Notes: generated from the letters alone by a model not told the origin. Positions 1-10,829 are shown, counted from the first letter of the stretch. The stretch is 64,000 nucleotides of DNA from Bacteroidota bacterium (GCA_029550865.1 JAKPGM010000071.1:1-64000); one strand, 5' to 3'. Translations and numbers: made by a program.

Positions 1-2
1 CA

Positions 3-653
3 TTTGAGGGGGTAAGACGAGGGGATATTAGCATACATATTACGCAAACGGAATATTATTGGTGCACAGCTTACATCGATAACCATGGGGTATTGCATGA
101 AACACACAGGGAATTGACGAAAATTATCTATGATTTTGAAGTGACTGTAAATAGCTGGTCAAATCATGGGGGAGGATTAAATGGGGGAAATGGATTTGCT
201 CCAGGACAACAAACCCTTACAGGTCCGAAAGTAACTGGAAATGGGAAAGGGAAAGGTGCAGTAGGTGGGGATGAAGGTGGAGGGAATGATGGCGCAAAAG
301 CAGTAATGGCAGGTGCCTTAGTTCTTGGGGTATACTCCTCTGAAATGCCTCCGGTTGCAGTAGCTATTGTGGCAGGAGGTGTAGTATTATACAGTTCTAT
401 TTTGTTATATGAAACTATTGCTGGAAAAGGTGGATATCATACAACTACAGAACAACCATGGATACCTAATGATGGATTTGAAAATTCATTTGATAATAGG
501 GAACATTATTATAGGCCTGGGACTAACCCACCAAAATGGTTTTGGCCATTTGTTGGGGGTGCAGCTGCGTATGAACTATATAAAAATTGGCCTAAACCAG
601 AACCTTTACCAGCTGATAAAACAAAGGTTGTTCAACCTATGATTAACAAATAG
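3..653 (+). CDS. C-terminal fragment of a larger Gly-rich protein, truncated by the left window edge (possible surface/polymorphic-toxin-type tail)
   Basis: The frame stays open from base 3 (FEGVRRGDISIHITQTEYYWCTAYIDNHGVLHETHR...) into the listed ORF 93..653, with Gly-rich and hydrophobic segments. Confidence 0.55.
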   Translation, partial: FEGVRRGDISIHITQTEYYWCTAYIDNHGVLHETHRELTKIIYDFEVTVNSWSNHGGGLNGGNGFAPGQQTLTGPKVTGNGKGKGAVGGDEGGGNDGAKAVMAGALVLGVYSSEMPPVAVAIVAGGVVLYSSILLYETIAGKGGYHTTTEQPWIPNDGFENSFDNREHYYRPGTNPPKWFWPFVGGAAAYELYKNWPKPEPLPADKTKVVQPMINK

Positions 654-658
654 ATACA

Positions 659-853
659 ATGAAGACATTAATTTTATTAAGAGATATTTTTAGAGTTATG
701 CTTCTTACAACTCTCATATTTAGGCTCTTTTTTGTTAAACATTTAAGTTATATTTGGAACATTTCTTCTTATATAATTTTATCGATTGGACTAGTAGGAA
801 TGATTATAATGGAAATAGTAATATATATGCGCAATAAAAGTAAAAAAATATGA
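659..853 (+). CDS. small predicted membrane protein
   Basis: 64 aa, two hydrophobic segments, 5 nt after the preceding stop. Confidence 0.45.
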   Translation: MKTLILLRDIFRVMLLTTLIFRLFFVKHLSYIWNISSYIILSIGLVGMIIMEIVIYMRNKSKKI

Positions 854-1050
854 AAAATTTTTTGTACAAATATGCATATATCTGTATTTGTGCATTATTC
901 ATCATTGCACTTATATTCGTTACTATTGTCAGACAAAGTTTAACGAATGAATTTGTTATAATGGTAATAAATTATGGTTTTTGGTATTGTTTTGGATTAT
1001 TGTCTGGGTATAGCCTTGCTATTTATATTTTAAAAAAAATGGATAGGTAG
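850..1050 (+). CDS. small predicted membrane protein
   Basis: 66 aa, two hydrophobic segments, 4-nt overlap with the preceding ORF. Confidence 0.45.
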   Translation: MKNFLYKYAYICICALFIIALIFVTIVRQSLTNEFVIMVINYGFWYCFGLLSGYSLAIYILKKMDR

Positions 1051-1473
1051 ATATTGGAAGACACACTGGTGAAGTGTCTTAACACCCTAATTCACTGGAC
1101 CAAAATTAACTCAACTGATTATCTTTCTTGACAATTGAAGACAGCGTAATTATAATCCTTCATAACTGCTACATCTGCCTCAAAGACCGAAAGGACACAG
1201 ACACTGTCTGCTATATCTGGCATATCACAAATAAAACGTTCCCCATAACAAATCAAAATCAAGCTATAATAATACTTTAGCCTACCAACAGGCAGTCCCA
1301 ATTGTTTTCAGATTTATTGTTATTTAGTTATTCAGGGTAATTATTTACAGTAATCCTTGTTTCTGGCAACTATTCAAATAATGTCTATACCCGCTGTATA
1401 AGAGCCTTCTATGATTAATATTTTTTAACACCAGATTAGCGTTAATAATGCATGCAAAGTATTAAAAAAAACA

Positions 1474-1481
1474 TAACTTTG
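1474..1481 (+). promoter_or_regulatory. candidate Bacteroidota -7 box TAACTTTG upstream of the DUF1573 gene
   Basis: Matches TAnnTTTG; no clear -33 TTTG seen. Confidence 0.35.
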
Positions 1482-1531
1482 TTCAAGAAAATACAATCAA
1501 TGCGTTTTTGGTTTAATTAAAACAATAGCTT

Positions 1532-2617
1532 ATGAAAAAAATTTTTGCATTCCTGCCGGTAATTATCTCCCTTGTTGTTGCGCCGGTGAATGCCCAGAGC
1601 AAAAAGGCAGTAGCTTCCTTTGCCAAGGAAGTACACGATTTTGGGAAAATAAAAGAGGCTGATGGTCCGGTTACGTATCAGTTTGAATTTACTAATACAG
1701 GAGGCGAGCCATTGATTATATCCAATGTAGCAACCTCGTGTGGCTGTACTACGCCCAATTATCCTAAGGATCCGATATTACCTGGCACAAAACGTTCCCT
1801 AACGGTATCCTACAATCCTGCTGGGCGGCCGGGACGATTCGAAAAAACTATTACCGTATACACCAACGGGGATCCCGATGTTTACACCCTTAAAATTACA
1901 GGTGAAGTTATACCCAAAGAACCTACGCTGGAGGACATGTATCCCAATAACATTGAAGGATTACGCATGCGCTCCATGCAAATAGCTTTTAACAACATCG
2001 GTCCTAACGAAAAAGCTACTCAAACCGTTGAGGTAGTTAATAGCACCGATGCACCCATGAAAGTTGATTTTATGGATGTTCCGCCTTTCATTACGGCTAA
2101 AATTACTCCCTCATCCATTCCGCCCAAAGGCAAAGCACAAATTACCCTTACTTACGATGCTGCTGCAAAAAACGATTGGGGATTTGTTTACGACCGATTG
2201 GGCATAGTTATCAATGACAAAAAAATACCAGGACGATTGGCTGTAACCGCCAATATCCAGGAAGATTTTTCGAAACTTACCGACGAACAAAAAAAGAATG
2301 CTCCCAAAATTGAAGTAGACAATGCTGAGTTTGACTTTGGCACCATCAAACCCGGAGAAAAAGTTACTCACGATTACATACTGAAAAATACAGGTAAAAG
2401 CGATCTGATAATTCGTAAAGCCACGGCAAGTTGTGGATGTACCGTTGCTAACGTAAAATCTAAAGTCATTAAACCGGGCGAAAGCACAACCCTGACAGCA
2501 GAATTTAATTCGGCTGGCCGTAGCGGCACACAAACCAAGACGATTACTATTATTACCAACGACCCCAACAATCAACGTTTGATTCTGTGGTTAAAAGGCA
2601 AAATAGCTGAAAACTAA
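1532..2617 (+). CDS. DUF1573 domain protein with two internally repeated domains, secreted
   Basis: Signal peptide; repeated FDFGxIKxGExVTxxYxxxNTGxxxLIIxxxxxSCGCT motif in both halves. Confidence 0.85.
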   Translation: MKKIFAFLPVIISLVVAPVNAQSKKAVASFAKEVHDFGKIKEADGPVTYQFEFTNTGGEPLIISNVATSCGCTTPNYPKDPILPGTKRSLTVSYNPAGRPGRFEKTITVYTNGDPDVYTLKITGEVIPKEPTLEDMYPNNIEGLRMRSMQIAFNNIGPNEKATQTVEVVNSTDAPMKVDFMDVPPFITAKITPSSIPPKGKAQITLTYDAAAKNDWGFVYDRLGIVINDKKIPGRLAVTANIQEDFSKLTDEQKKNAPKIEVDNAEFDFGTIKPGEKVTHDYILKNTGKSDLIIRKATASCGCTVANVKSKVIKPGESTTLTAEFNSAGRSGTQTKTITIITNDPNNQRLILWLKGKIAEN

Positions 2618-2637
2618 GCATGTTTGTAAATAAAATA

Positions 2638-2675
2638 AAAACGCTTTGCACCTGAAGGTGCAAAGCGTTTTTTTA
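2638..2675 (+). terminator. bidirectional intrinsic terminator between convergent genes
   Basis: Perfect 12-bp stem ACGCTTTGCACC-TGAA-GGTGCAAAGCGT followed by TTTTTT, A-run on the other side. Confidence 0.9.
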
Positions 2676-5600
2676 TTGCTCGGGATTAATGACTTCGTTC
2701 TGTGGTTCGGCAGGGGACTCTTCTTCGTTATATTCTATTACGGGTGTACTTTCCAATAGTTCCACATCAATAGGTTCCGCTTTCCATCGTTTCCTTACTA
2801 AACTTACCTTGCGATCGGATGCAATGGTATACAGGTATGCCTTTTCACCACGTCCCACCTTCATTCGACGTTGACGCTCGGGTAACTTGTGAATTGGATT
2901 TTCAAAATTTTTGTCCGACGACAACACCATCATCTTACCCGGTTCGTAGCCAAAATAATAGAAGGTGTTGCCATTGGGCTGTAGATATATATCGATCTGG
3001 TCGCCCGAGTTTTTTCGCCATATTTCAATGTATCCATCAATCTTGCGATGAATCCATCGACCATTGATGTAACCAATGCCAATTTTACCAACCGATCGGA
3101 ACGAGTTAGTGGTATCGTCGTAAATAAAGCTTACCTCATCAATAAACAGGGTCTTAGCCATTAGCGAAGGAAGCTGAACCTTTTTGTTTTTAGCCGTATC
3201 GGTAAGTTGCTGGTAGTATTGTTTTAATGTATCGGGCACAATCAGATTGGCAAAATTTTTCTTATAGTACGCATCGAAAATGTTGATGGTATCGGTTTTA
3301 GGAGCCAGGCTATCGATAACATACGCCATAATTTTAAGCGAGGGCTGATAAAAGTAAAAATCGATCGCCATAGTGGTTCGAAGCGAAAACACATTGGATT
3401 GCAAATTATGGGTAATACTTCCTGCCCACCAGGCTTTAAGTTGACCAAATCGTACAATCAGGTCGAGCGGTCCTTCGGCATATTGGATGCAAGTGGAAGG
3501 GGTTAGGGATACCAGAGGACCCGGTAATCCATGGCGTTTGAGTTTGTCTTCGGCACCTACCTCATAGGCGTTGTAAGCTTTGTTGTACCACAATAGACCC
3601 GAAGCCGTAGCCATGACATAATCGTCAACATACTTCTTTCGACCCAGAAAAGTCGAGTACAGATGAATTGAATCGTACGACATAATTGGCCCCACTACAA
3701 CCGGGTTACGATTGATATCAATATTCTTGTCACCGATAGGGATTCGAATTTTCAAAGGATCTAATACTGCTTTAAATTTTACCCACGAGGCAGCTACATT
3801 GGGGCACTGATGGATAATGCGGGCACCACCATCGAACTGCAAGTACTTTCTGGCAGCTGCCAGCTGGGCCTCACCCTGGAACAGGAAAAAGGGATTAAGC
3901 GTAAAACTATCGGGTTCGGCAATACTTCCCGTTGCAATGGTTTGCCGGGTGGTGTCCACCGTAATATCCGAAAATACAATGGTCTGTCGCTTATTGTTTT
4001 CATCAATATAATCGTATTTACCCGAACCCGAATAGGCAAACCTTCCATAAATATTTACAGAAGCATCATATATTTGATGAAAACGTGTTTCACGATTGGC
4101 GATGATTGTTGCATTCTTTATTGGCATCATACGCGCATCGGGGCCTACTACAATTTGTTCGTTTGGCGGAAACACTCTAGCATCGGCCACATCGACATAC
4201 TTCACACGGCTGGCCTCAAGAACTTTTTTCTCGTAATTAAGCATTACCGAAGGAGAAACGAAGCTAAGCGAGTCCTGATTCTTATCGGTCGATATATAAC
4301 GCGCACCTATGAGTGGCTCGTCCTTAAATCCATATTTTTGTCCTTCGTTGGATGGAGCAAAAGTTTGGTTAGCCAATAAATTTAGCTCGTGTTTATCCAT
4401 CCACCATTTAAATTCATTGATTTGTGCAATGTACTGATGCGTGGGTATACGGGTTATTGCCAGCGGATCATTCGAACGGAGGTGTGCATAACGTTGTCGC
4501 ATATCCACCTGGCAACGAACATTATCGGTAGTAAGCGCCCAGTCCTGAGAATTCAATACCCTAATGTTGAAGCTAGCGGTATCGGACGAGAAATCGTATT
4601 GCTTAAAATCAAAACGATTGGATTTTGTAGTCGCTAAGGTTAAATCAACTATTCCACTCCCCCTGAGCTCTTTTGGGTTATAAACCAACGACCCTTCGAA
4701 GAAGGTCTTTTCGTCATAAATATTAAACTGGTTGGTAGTTGTCCGGATATTCAGATCATCCTGATAAGGGAGCCATCGAATTTTAATGTTTCGACCCCAT
4801 ACCTTAGGATAGGAATGTGCATAACTGGTTTCCTCTCCAATGGTCAGCTGTGCCGAGGTACTGGTAGCGCTATCGGGAAAGAAAATAATGTCGTTCGAGG
4901 CAACAGACGAGGTAATGTATTCAAACTTACCCCTGCCTCTTAAACCTTGATTCGAAAGATGTATGGTATCGTAATAGCGGCCCTTCCCCTGATATAACGA
5001 AAGCCCTTCTGAGGGAGTTCGATGGAAAAAACCTAACGAAAAATCCTTTTGTAACCTAAGGTCCTCGACAATATCAGGGAAAATACCGGCCGAATAAAAG
5101 GTGCCGGCAAATTGCATGCTTTCCTTCTTAAAGTTGTCCAGACTATCTATCTCAAAAGGATTCATCCGAAAATAAAAATTTCTGTTTCGTTGATATACGC
5201 CACTAAAAATATTCGGATCGTCATAGTAAACGTAGGAATATCCATAGTTTCGATAGATTGGATATTGTGCATAATTTTTTAATCCCGATTTATTATTGGG
5301 ATCGTCGACAAGTATCTCACCGGTTGCATCGTAAATAGCATTAGACACTTCACGAAGGATGGGCTTATTAGCAATATCGTAACCTACAATTACTTTTACC
5401 CTTAGCGAATCAATCTGACGGAGCACAATTTTAAAGGTATCGTACTGAAAAAAGAAGTTTTTCCCGTAGTAAGTAAAAAGACCCGCCTGTACCATACCAT
5501 TAAATTGAAAACACCGATTACGTTTCATCACGATTTGACTGGCAGTGGGAACTATGGCCACATTCTGCGAATCGCTTACAAAAATTTTAGGAATCCCATT

Positions 5601-7256
5601 GACAATCAAATCGTTGTTCCTTAAATCGAGCACGGCATTATCATTGGGAGCTTCAACCAGAGAATACAAGCGCAAAACATCGTAATCTATTTTCCCCGAA
5701 CTAGCTTTCAATGCATCAAACAGTTTTTCTTTAAGCACAATAGTTTCTGTGGCTACATCATATAGGATATACCCCTGAACGGCTAAGGGAAAAAGTAGCG
5801 TATGTACATTATCGAGCGATTTACGAATAAAGTTGGCAAAATCCTTTGCCGAAAGCGTAGTAGCATTATTGAAATAACGCGAAAATTTAGCCAGTAAAAC
5901 CAGGGGATGCTGCTCGTCGTAGTACTGCAGCTTATCGAAATCTTCCTGCTTGAAATAGTTGAATGACTCAAAAATAGCAAGACTTCGTGCCGAACCGGGC
6001 GCAAGGGTAAAATATATTCGTGGTTCATCAATACGCCAAAGAAGCTGATCGAAGTTCATATCGATCCGGTGATATGAGTTAAGATAAGGACTGCGGGCAG
6101 TGTATCGTTCCGACTTCAATAAGGATAGCTCTCGGTTGGGCACACGGTATAAAAACTGCAGTGCCGCATGGTGAATCGAATCCTGATCGAGATAAATGGT
6201 AATAGAGGCATCGGAACTAACTACTCTTCCAGGATAGAATACATAAAGCATAGAGGTAGATTTTACCCGCAAAGTATCGTTACGAAAGAAAGTGAGCATG
6301 GCCGGTTCTTCGCGACTACCACGACCAGCCAATTTTGCCCCCATCATCCCAAAACCTCCTCTATAATCAACCCCCTTGTAAAAGTTTCTCAAAAAAAACC
6401 TTTTCTGGTACGACTCAAAACGAGGATACTGCAACAAGGATACATTGATGAATCGCTCCACACTATTTTCGAGTTTACCCATCATGGGAAAGCCAAAGTA
6501 AATACGATTGAAGAACATAACCGAGTCGGCCTCAAAACTCGAAAAATTCATATCGATGGTATACTCAGCCAGCTGTGCATACACACTATCCCTTGAGTAT
6601 CCAGCCTTTTCCCAGGTTACCAATCCACCCCTACCCGTCCATTGTGAGGTTAGTAAATTATAGGTTCCCGTTGTGCTATAAATAATAGCACTGTCGAGAT
6701 TCGCATAGCAATACAAATCAATCTTTTTAAAGCATGCCTGAATAGGATCGGCGCTGCGAAACGAAAATAAAGTATCAGATGCCTTCCAGCGAATAGCAGA
6801 GGATTTGTATATCGTATGTTCCTCAAGCAATAAAAGCGTATTTTGCCAGATTTTCATGAAAGCCGAAATAGGACGACTTTGCTCACATGCCGCTACCAAT
6901 CCCTGCAACCATTCGTCATAGCTGTCCATGGAATGATTGAGACGAAAAAACGAACCATTGGCTTGTAGAAAGGTATAAAATTCAGGATATGGGCGAATTT
7001 TTCGATCAATAAGATAACTGGCAACAGAAAGTATTCGACTTTTCTGTTCTTCTGAAAGCTTTGCCGAATCCCACAACACAGCAAACTGTTGCAGCGTAAC
7101 CGATACATCCTTTTTTTGATCTATTGTTTTCTGATAAAACAATCGTAACTCAGGAATAAACTCTGATATTTTGCCCGAGAACTGTTTAAAAACCTGTCCG
7201 TGGATGGCGTATTGCAAGCCAAAACACAAATACACTATCAGCAAGATTCTCCTCAT
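2673..7256 (-). CDS. very large (1527 aa) secreted protein of unknown function
   Basis: Single long ORF with N-terminal signal peptide (MRRILLIVYLCFGLQYAIHGQ). Confidence 0.8.
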   Translation of the reverse strand: MRRILLIVYLCFGLQYAIHGQVFKQFSGKISEFIPELRLFYQKTIDQKKDVSVTLQQFAVLWDSAKLSEEQKSRILSVASYLIDRKIRPYPEFYTFLQANGSFFRLNHSMDSYDEWLQGLVAACEQSRPISAFMKIWQNTLLLLEEHTIYKSSAIRWKASDTLFSFRSADPIQACFKKIDLYCYANLDSAIIYSTTGTYNLLTSQWTGRGGLVTWEKAGYSRDSVYAQLAEYTIDMNFSSFEADSVMFFNRIYFGFPMMGKLENSVERFINVSLLQYPRFESYQKRFFLRNFYKGVDYRGGFGMMGAKLAGRGSREEPAMLTFFRNDTLRVKSTSMLYVFYPGRVVSSDASITIYLDQDSIHHAALQFLYRVPNRELSLLKSERYTARSPYLNSYHRIDMNFDQLLWRIDEPRIYFTLAPGSARSLAIFESFNYFKQEDFDKLQYYDEQHPLVLLAKFSRYFNNATTLSAKDFANFIRKSLDNVHTLLFPLAVQGYILYDVATETIVLKEKLFDALKASSGKIDYDVLRLYSLVEAPNDNAVLDLRNNDLIVNGIPKIFVSDSQNVAIVPTASQIVMKRNRCFQFNGMVQAGLFTYYGKNFFFQYDTFKIVLRQIDSLRVKVIVGYDIANKPILREVSNAIYDATGEILVDDPNNKSGLKNYAQYPIYRNYGYSYVYYDDPNIFSGVYQRNRNFYFRMNPFEIDSLDNFKKESMQFAGTFYSAGIFPDIVEDLRLQKDFSLGFFHRTPSEGLSLYQGKGRYYDTIHLSNQGLRGRGKFEYITSSVASNDIIFFPDSATSTSAQLTIGEETSYAHSYPKVWGRNIKIRWLPYQDDLNIRTTTNQFNIYDEKTFFEGSLVYNPKELRGSGIVDLTLATTKSNRFDFKQYDFSSDTASFNIRVLNSQDWALTTDNVRCQVDMRQRYAHLRSNDPLAITRIPTHQYIAQINEFKWWMDKHELNLLANQTFAPSNEGQKYGFKDEPLIGARYISTDKNQDSLSFVSPSVMLNYEKKVLEASRVKYVDVADARVFPPNEQIVVGPDARMMPIKNATIIANRETRFHQIYDASVNIYGRFAYSGSGKYDYIDENNKRQTIVFSDITVDTTRQTIATGSIAEPDSFTLNPFFLFQGEAQLAAARKYLQFDGGARIIHQCPNVAASWVKFKAVLDPLKIRIPIGDKNIDINRNPVVVGPIMSYDSIHLYSTFLGRKKYVDDYVMATASGLLWYNKAYNAYEVGAEDKLKRHGLPGPLVSLTPSTCIQYAEGPLDLIVRFGQLKAWWAGSITHNLQSNVFSLRTTMAIDFYFYQPSLKIMAYVIDSLAPKTDTINIFDAYYKKNFANLIVPDTLKQYYQQLTDTAKNKKVQLPSLMAKTLFIDEVSFIYDDTTNSFRSVGKIGIGYINGRWIHRKIDGYIEIWRKNSGDQIDIYLQPNGNTFYYFGYEPGKMMVLSSDKNFENPIHKLPERQRRMKVGRGEKAYLYTIASDRKVSLVRKRWKAEPIDVELLESTPVIEYNEEESPAEPQNEVINPEQ

Positions 7257-7277
7257 CCTGAAACTTTTTTAGGTTGG

Positions 7278-7416
7278 ATGAAACGAGCATGTATGGAAGC
7301 ACTTACAAACGAGTATGAAAATATTATCATTTTCGTACTTACCTATGTGTAGGTAACTCATTACATGCGAGTTCCATCCGACCGCTATAAAAAATTAAGA
7401 AATATTTTCGGATGAA
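7278..7416 (+). repeat. dispersed leader element, copy A
   Basis: ATGAAACGAGCATGTA...TACATGCGAGTTCCATCCGACCGCTATAAAAAATTAAGAAATATTTTCGGATGAA; all three stems present. Confidence 0.9.
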
Positions 7417-7454
7417 CCCCCGTGTTACAAAATATTACATGATGCCTATTATCG

Positions 7455-8288
7455 CTATATCTTTTCCATTACCGCAGCTACCCATCCATTTTTAGTTATA
7501 CTCTGAATCCATCGTAAACCATTGATTTCGCCACAATGCTTAATAGCTGCAACATCTTCCTCATAAAATCCACTCAAAAAAATCTTCCCAGCCTTGTCGA
7601 GGTGTTTGACATAGGTAGGGATATCCTGCAGCAGAATATTTCGGTTAATATTTGCATACACAAGCTGAAAGTTCCGCGCAGGAATCAAAGTGGCATCACC
7701 ACGTAATACTTCAATATTTGTAACATGATTGCGTTGGCAATTTTCGATGGTATTTTCAATTGCCCATTCGTCAATATCGATGGCTGTAATTTTGCGTGCT
7801 CCTTTTTTGGCCGTCAGTATCGATAGTATTCCGGTTCCACAGCCCATATCCAGCACATCCAAATCGGCACAATCGTATTGCAGGATTAGCTGAAGCATCA
7901 GGTAAGTAGTTTCGTGATGACCGGTTCCGAACGACATTTTTGGTTCAATGATAATCGTATAAGGATAATTCGTAGCAATATGGTGAAAAGGAGCAATAAT
8001 CGCTAGCGTATTATCGATAACCACAGGCGAGAAATTGCTTTCCCACAATGCGTTCCAATTTTTTCGCTCCACCGGACGAAAGGTATAGCTTATATCCGAC
8101 GAAGTCTTTATGCGAGCAATGCTCTTTTCTACACTCGACAAGGCATTTGGCAAAGTAGTATACGCCACAAATCCATCCCCATTTTCCATAAATCCATCAA
8201 ATCCCATCTCGCTTAAAAACGCTATCAATATTTCTGTTACTTCTTTATCGTAAGGTTTAATGGTAAACGTATATTCTGTGTAATCCAT
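7455..8288 (-). CDS. prmA: ribosomal protein L11 methyltransferase
   Basis: SAM motif VLDMGCGTGILSI, MSFGTGHHETT, typical PrmA length. Confidence 0.93.
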   Translation of the reverse strand: MDYTEYTFTIKPYDKEVTEILIAFLSEMGFDGFMENGDGFVAYTTLPNALSSVEKSIARIKTSSDISYTFRPVERKNWNALWESNFSPVVIDNTLAIIAPFHHIATNYPYTIIIEPKMSFGTGHHETTYLMLQLILQYDCADLDVLDMGCGTGILSILTAKKGARKITAIDIDEWAIENTIENCQRNHVTNIEVLRGDATLIPARNFQLVYANINRNILLQDIPTYVKHLDKAGKIFLSGFYEEDVAAIKHCGEINGLRWIQSITKNGWVAAVMEKI

Positions 8289-8355
8289 AGATATTAAAGT
8301 TTGCCTGTAAAATTAACAGAATTTATGGTAAAATAATTTTTTTGAAAATATCGTT

Positions 8356-8363
8356 TACCTTTG
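8356..8363 (+). promoter_or_regulatory. candidate -7 box TACCTTTG upstream of yidC
   Basis: Matches TAnnTTTG about 20 nt before the ATG; -33 spacing not ideal. Confidence 0.4.
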
Positions 8364-8384
8364 CAGCCAAAAAACATTAATTAA

Positions 8385-10247
8385 ATGGACAGGAACAGTG
8401 TAATCGGGCTAATTTTAATAGCAGCAATACTGATAGTGTTTTCAATCTGGAATACCCCCGATCGAAAGGCATTGGAGGAAGCCCGGCGCAAGGCCGATTC
8501 AATTGCACTTGCTCAACAAGCTATAACCAATCAGCAGAAACCTGATAGTCTTAAATCCATTTCGACAATACAAAAAGATAGCATTAGTGCGATAGATAAA
8601 TATGCTGAATTTGCCCAGGCTGCCCAGGATTCTTTTCGAATCATTAGCATTGAAAACGATCTGTTGAGATTGCAAGTTTCCACACGCGGGGGGAGTCCTT
8701 ATGCAGTTGAATTAAAGAAATATAAGACGTTCGACCAGAAACCTCTTATACTCTTCTATGGCGATTCTACCATATTTGGGTTTAACTTTTACACGCGAAG
8801 CAATAGACATATCAATACTGCTGAACTGTATTTCCGCCCTGTTGAAAACAGTGAACATATTTTGCTAAGCGAATCGGATACAGCAAAATCACTACGAATG
8901 CGCTTGTACGCTGGGGAAAACCGTTACATCGAATACATTTATACCCTGCGACCCAGTTCATACAAAGTCGATTTTAAGGTGCAACTGGTAGGTATCGATT
9001 CCCTGATGGCTCCTTCCACCACCCAACTCGATCTGGTGTGGGCAACGTATCTACGGGCTCAGGAAAAAGAAATACCCAATGAAAATGCTTTTACCAATAT
9101 CACCTATAAGTTTAACAAGGAAGATGTTGAAAAGCTCGAAAACAATGGCAAAACTGATGAAAAGGTTGAAAACCTTCGAAATCGCATCAAGTGGATTGCT
9201 TATAAACAACAGTTTTTCTCGTCAGTGTTGGTAGGGGAGCAACCCTTTGAGAATGCAACCCTTTTGATACGTAATGTAAACGACACCAGCTTACGGCTGC
9301 TTAAATATATGAAAACCGAAGCAGGGGTAGCTTACAGCCCATCCCAGAAAAATGACCAGCTGGCGTTCTGGTTTTACTTTGGCCCCAATCATTACCAAAC
9401 CTTACGAAAGTTTCATCTCGATATGGAAGAGCTGGTGCGTTTGGGCGGATCCATTGTAAAATTTATTAACCGTTTTCTCATTATCCCGGTATTTAACTTT
9501 TTGAATAAGTTTATTTCCAACTATGGTATCATCATCCTATTGCTGACCATTTTCATTAAATTGTTAATATTCCCGCTTACCTACAAATCGTACCTTTCGA
9601 TGGCTAAAATGCGGGTACTTAAGCCCCAAATCGACCAGATAAATGAACGTATCCCAGCCGAAAAAGCTATGGAACGTCAGCAGGCCATCATGGCTCTTTA
9701 TAAACGAGCTGGCGTAAATCCGCTGGGAGGATGTTTGCCTATGTTACTGCAATTCCCCGTGCTTATTGCCATGTTCTATTTCTTCCCGGCTTCCATCGAA
9801 TTGCGACAGCAAGCCTTCCTTTGGGCAAAAGACCTCTCGAGCTACGATGCTATTATCAGCTGGAATGCCCATATTCCCCTGATAACCGAATATTTTGGCA
9901 ACCATATCAGCTTGTTCAACCTGCTGATGACCATTACTACCATCATCACCATGCGCATGAACAACCAAAGCAATGCTTCCCAGCAAACTTTGCCAGGCAT
10001 GCAAACCATGATGTATATGATGCCCATCATTTTCATGTTTGTGCTTAACAAATATTCTGCTGGATTGACCTATTACTACTTCCTGGCCAACGTGATTACC
10101 ATTATACAAAACGAAATATTCAAACGCAGTATCGACGAGGAAAAGCTGCTGCAACAGCTAAATGAAAATAAAAAGAAACCTGTGAAAAAATCGAGTTTCC
10201 AGGCTCGTCTCGAAGAAGCGGCTCGAAAAAAAGGCTATAGGCGTTAA
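8385..10247 (+). CDS. yidC: membrane protein insertase YidC
   Basis: 60 kDa IMP family; LTYKSYLSMAKMRVLKPQIDQI...GVNPLGGCLPMLLQFPVLIAMF. Confidence 0.96.
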   Translation: MDRNSVIGLILIAAILIVFSIWNTPDRKALEEARRKADSIALAQQAITNQQKPDSLKSISTIQKDSISAIDKYAEFAQAAQDSFRIISIENDLLRLQVSTRGGSPYAVELKKYKTFDQKPLILFYGDSTIFGFNFYTRSNRHINTAELYFRPVENSEHILLSESDTAKSLRMRLYAGENRYIEYIYTLRPSSYKVDFKVQLVGIDSLMAPSTTQLDLVWATYLRAQEKEIPNENAFTNITYKFNKEDVEKLENNGKTDEKVENLRNRIKWIAYKQQFFSSVLVGEQPFENATLLIRNVNDTSLRLLKYMKTEAGVAYSPSQKNDQLAFWFYFGPNHYQTLRKFHLDMEELVRLGGSIVKFINRFLIIPVFNFLNKFISNYGIIILLLTIFIKLLIFPLTYKSYLSMAKMRVLKPQIDQINERIPAEKAMERQQAIMALYKRAGVNPLGGCLPMLLQFPVLIAMFYFFPASIELRQQAFLWAKDLSSYDAIISWNAHIPLITEYFGNHISLFNLLMTITTIITMRMNNQSNASQQTLPGMQTMMYMMPIIFMFVLNKYSAGLTYYYFLANVITIIQNEIFKRSIDEEKLLQQLNENKKKPVKKSSFQARLEEAARKKGYRR

Positions 10248-10288
10248 AAACCGATGACAATCAAACAGTTACGGCAGTGTTAACAGCA

Positions 10289-10390
10289 GGTATGAAAATA
10301 ATATCTCATTCCTGCTTCATTTAGGGTACAACACATTACATGCGTGTCCAATCCGAAATTTGGAAAAATTTTAAAAATATATTCGGATAA
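10289..10390 (+). repeat. dispersed leader element, degenerate copy B
   Basis: GGTATGAAAATAATATCTCATTCCTGCTT...ACATTACATGCGTGTCCAATCCGAA...ATATTCGGATAA. Confidence 0.75.
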
Positions 10391-10829
10391 GAGCATGAAT
10401 AATACTCCACCCGCACTGAAAAACGTAGTATCAACAAGCAGGATAAGCTATGGCATATCTTGAACCTGTATCCTTGCCGGTTGAGTTTATGGTAGCAATT
10501 CATTACCACCTCTTCCCCACCCTTCTTCCTTCAAAAAAAGAAGACGTCCGGATAGGCGGTAGTTTTACAATCATGTTCGTATGTGCATTCATTTAGGTCG
10601 GCATATCTTACTTCTATCCGTCGAAATAGGGTTAGAAAAATAAAATTGCATAAATTTGAGCAAACAAATACGATTTATACACTACTGAAATGTTCCCTGG
10701 TATTTTTCCATTATATTTACAATTTGTAAATGCTTATCTTTAGGGGCTAATTGCAACTTATTATGCTGAGAAATAAAAGTAATAAGAAGCATTCTCCTGG
10801 GGATGTAATTAGCAAATAAAAGTCATGGC

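Noticed and set aside
1058-1080. AAGACAC...GTGTCTT hairpin as a terminator
   Set aside because: Stem of only 7 bp and no T-run; not enough to call.
1119-1301. Minus-strand ORF of 60 aa
   Set aside because: Short, no start-region context or similarity, in an intergenic region.
9731-10154. Overlapping ORFs within yidC on both strands
   Set aside because: Entirely nested in the confidently assigned yidC CDS; His/Met-rich artefact translations.
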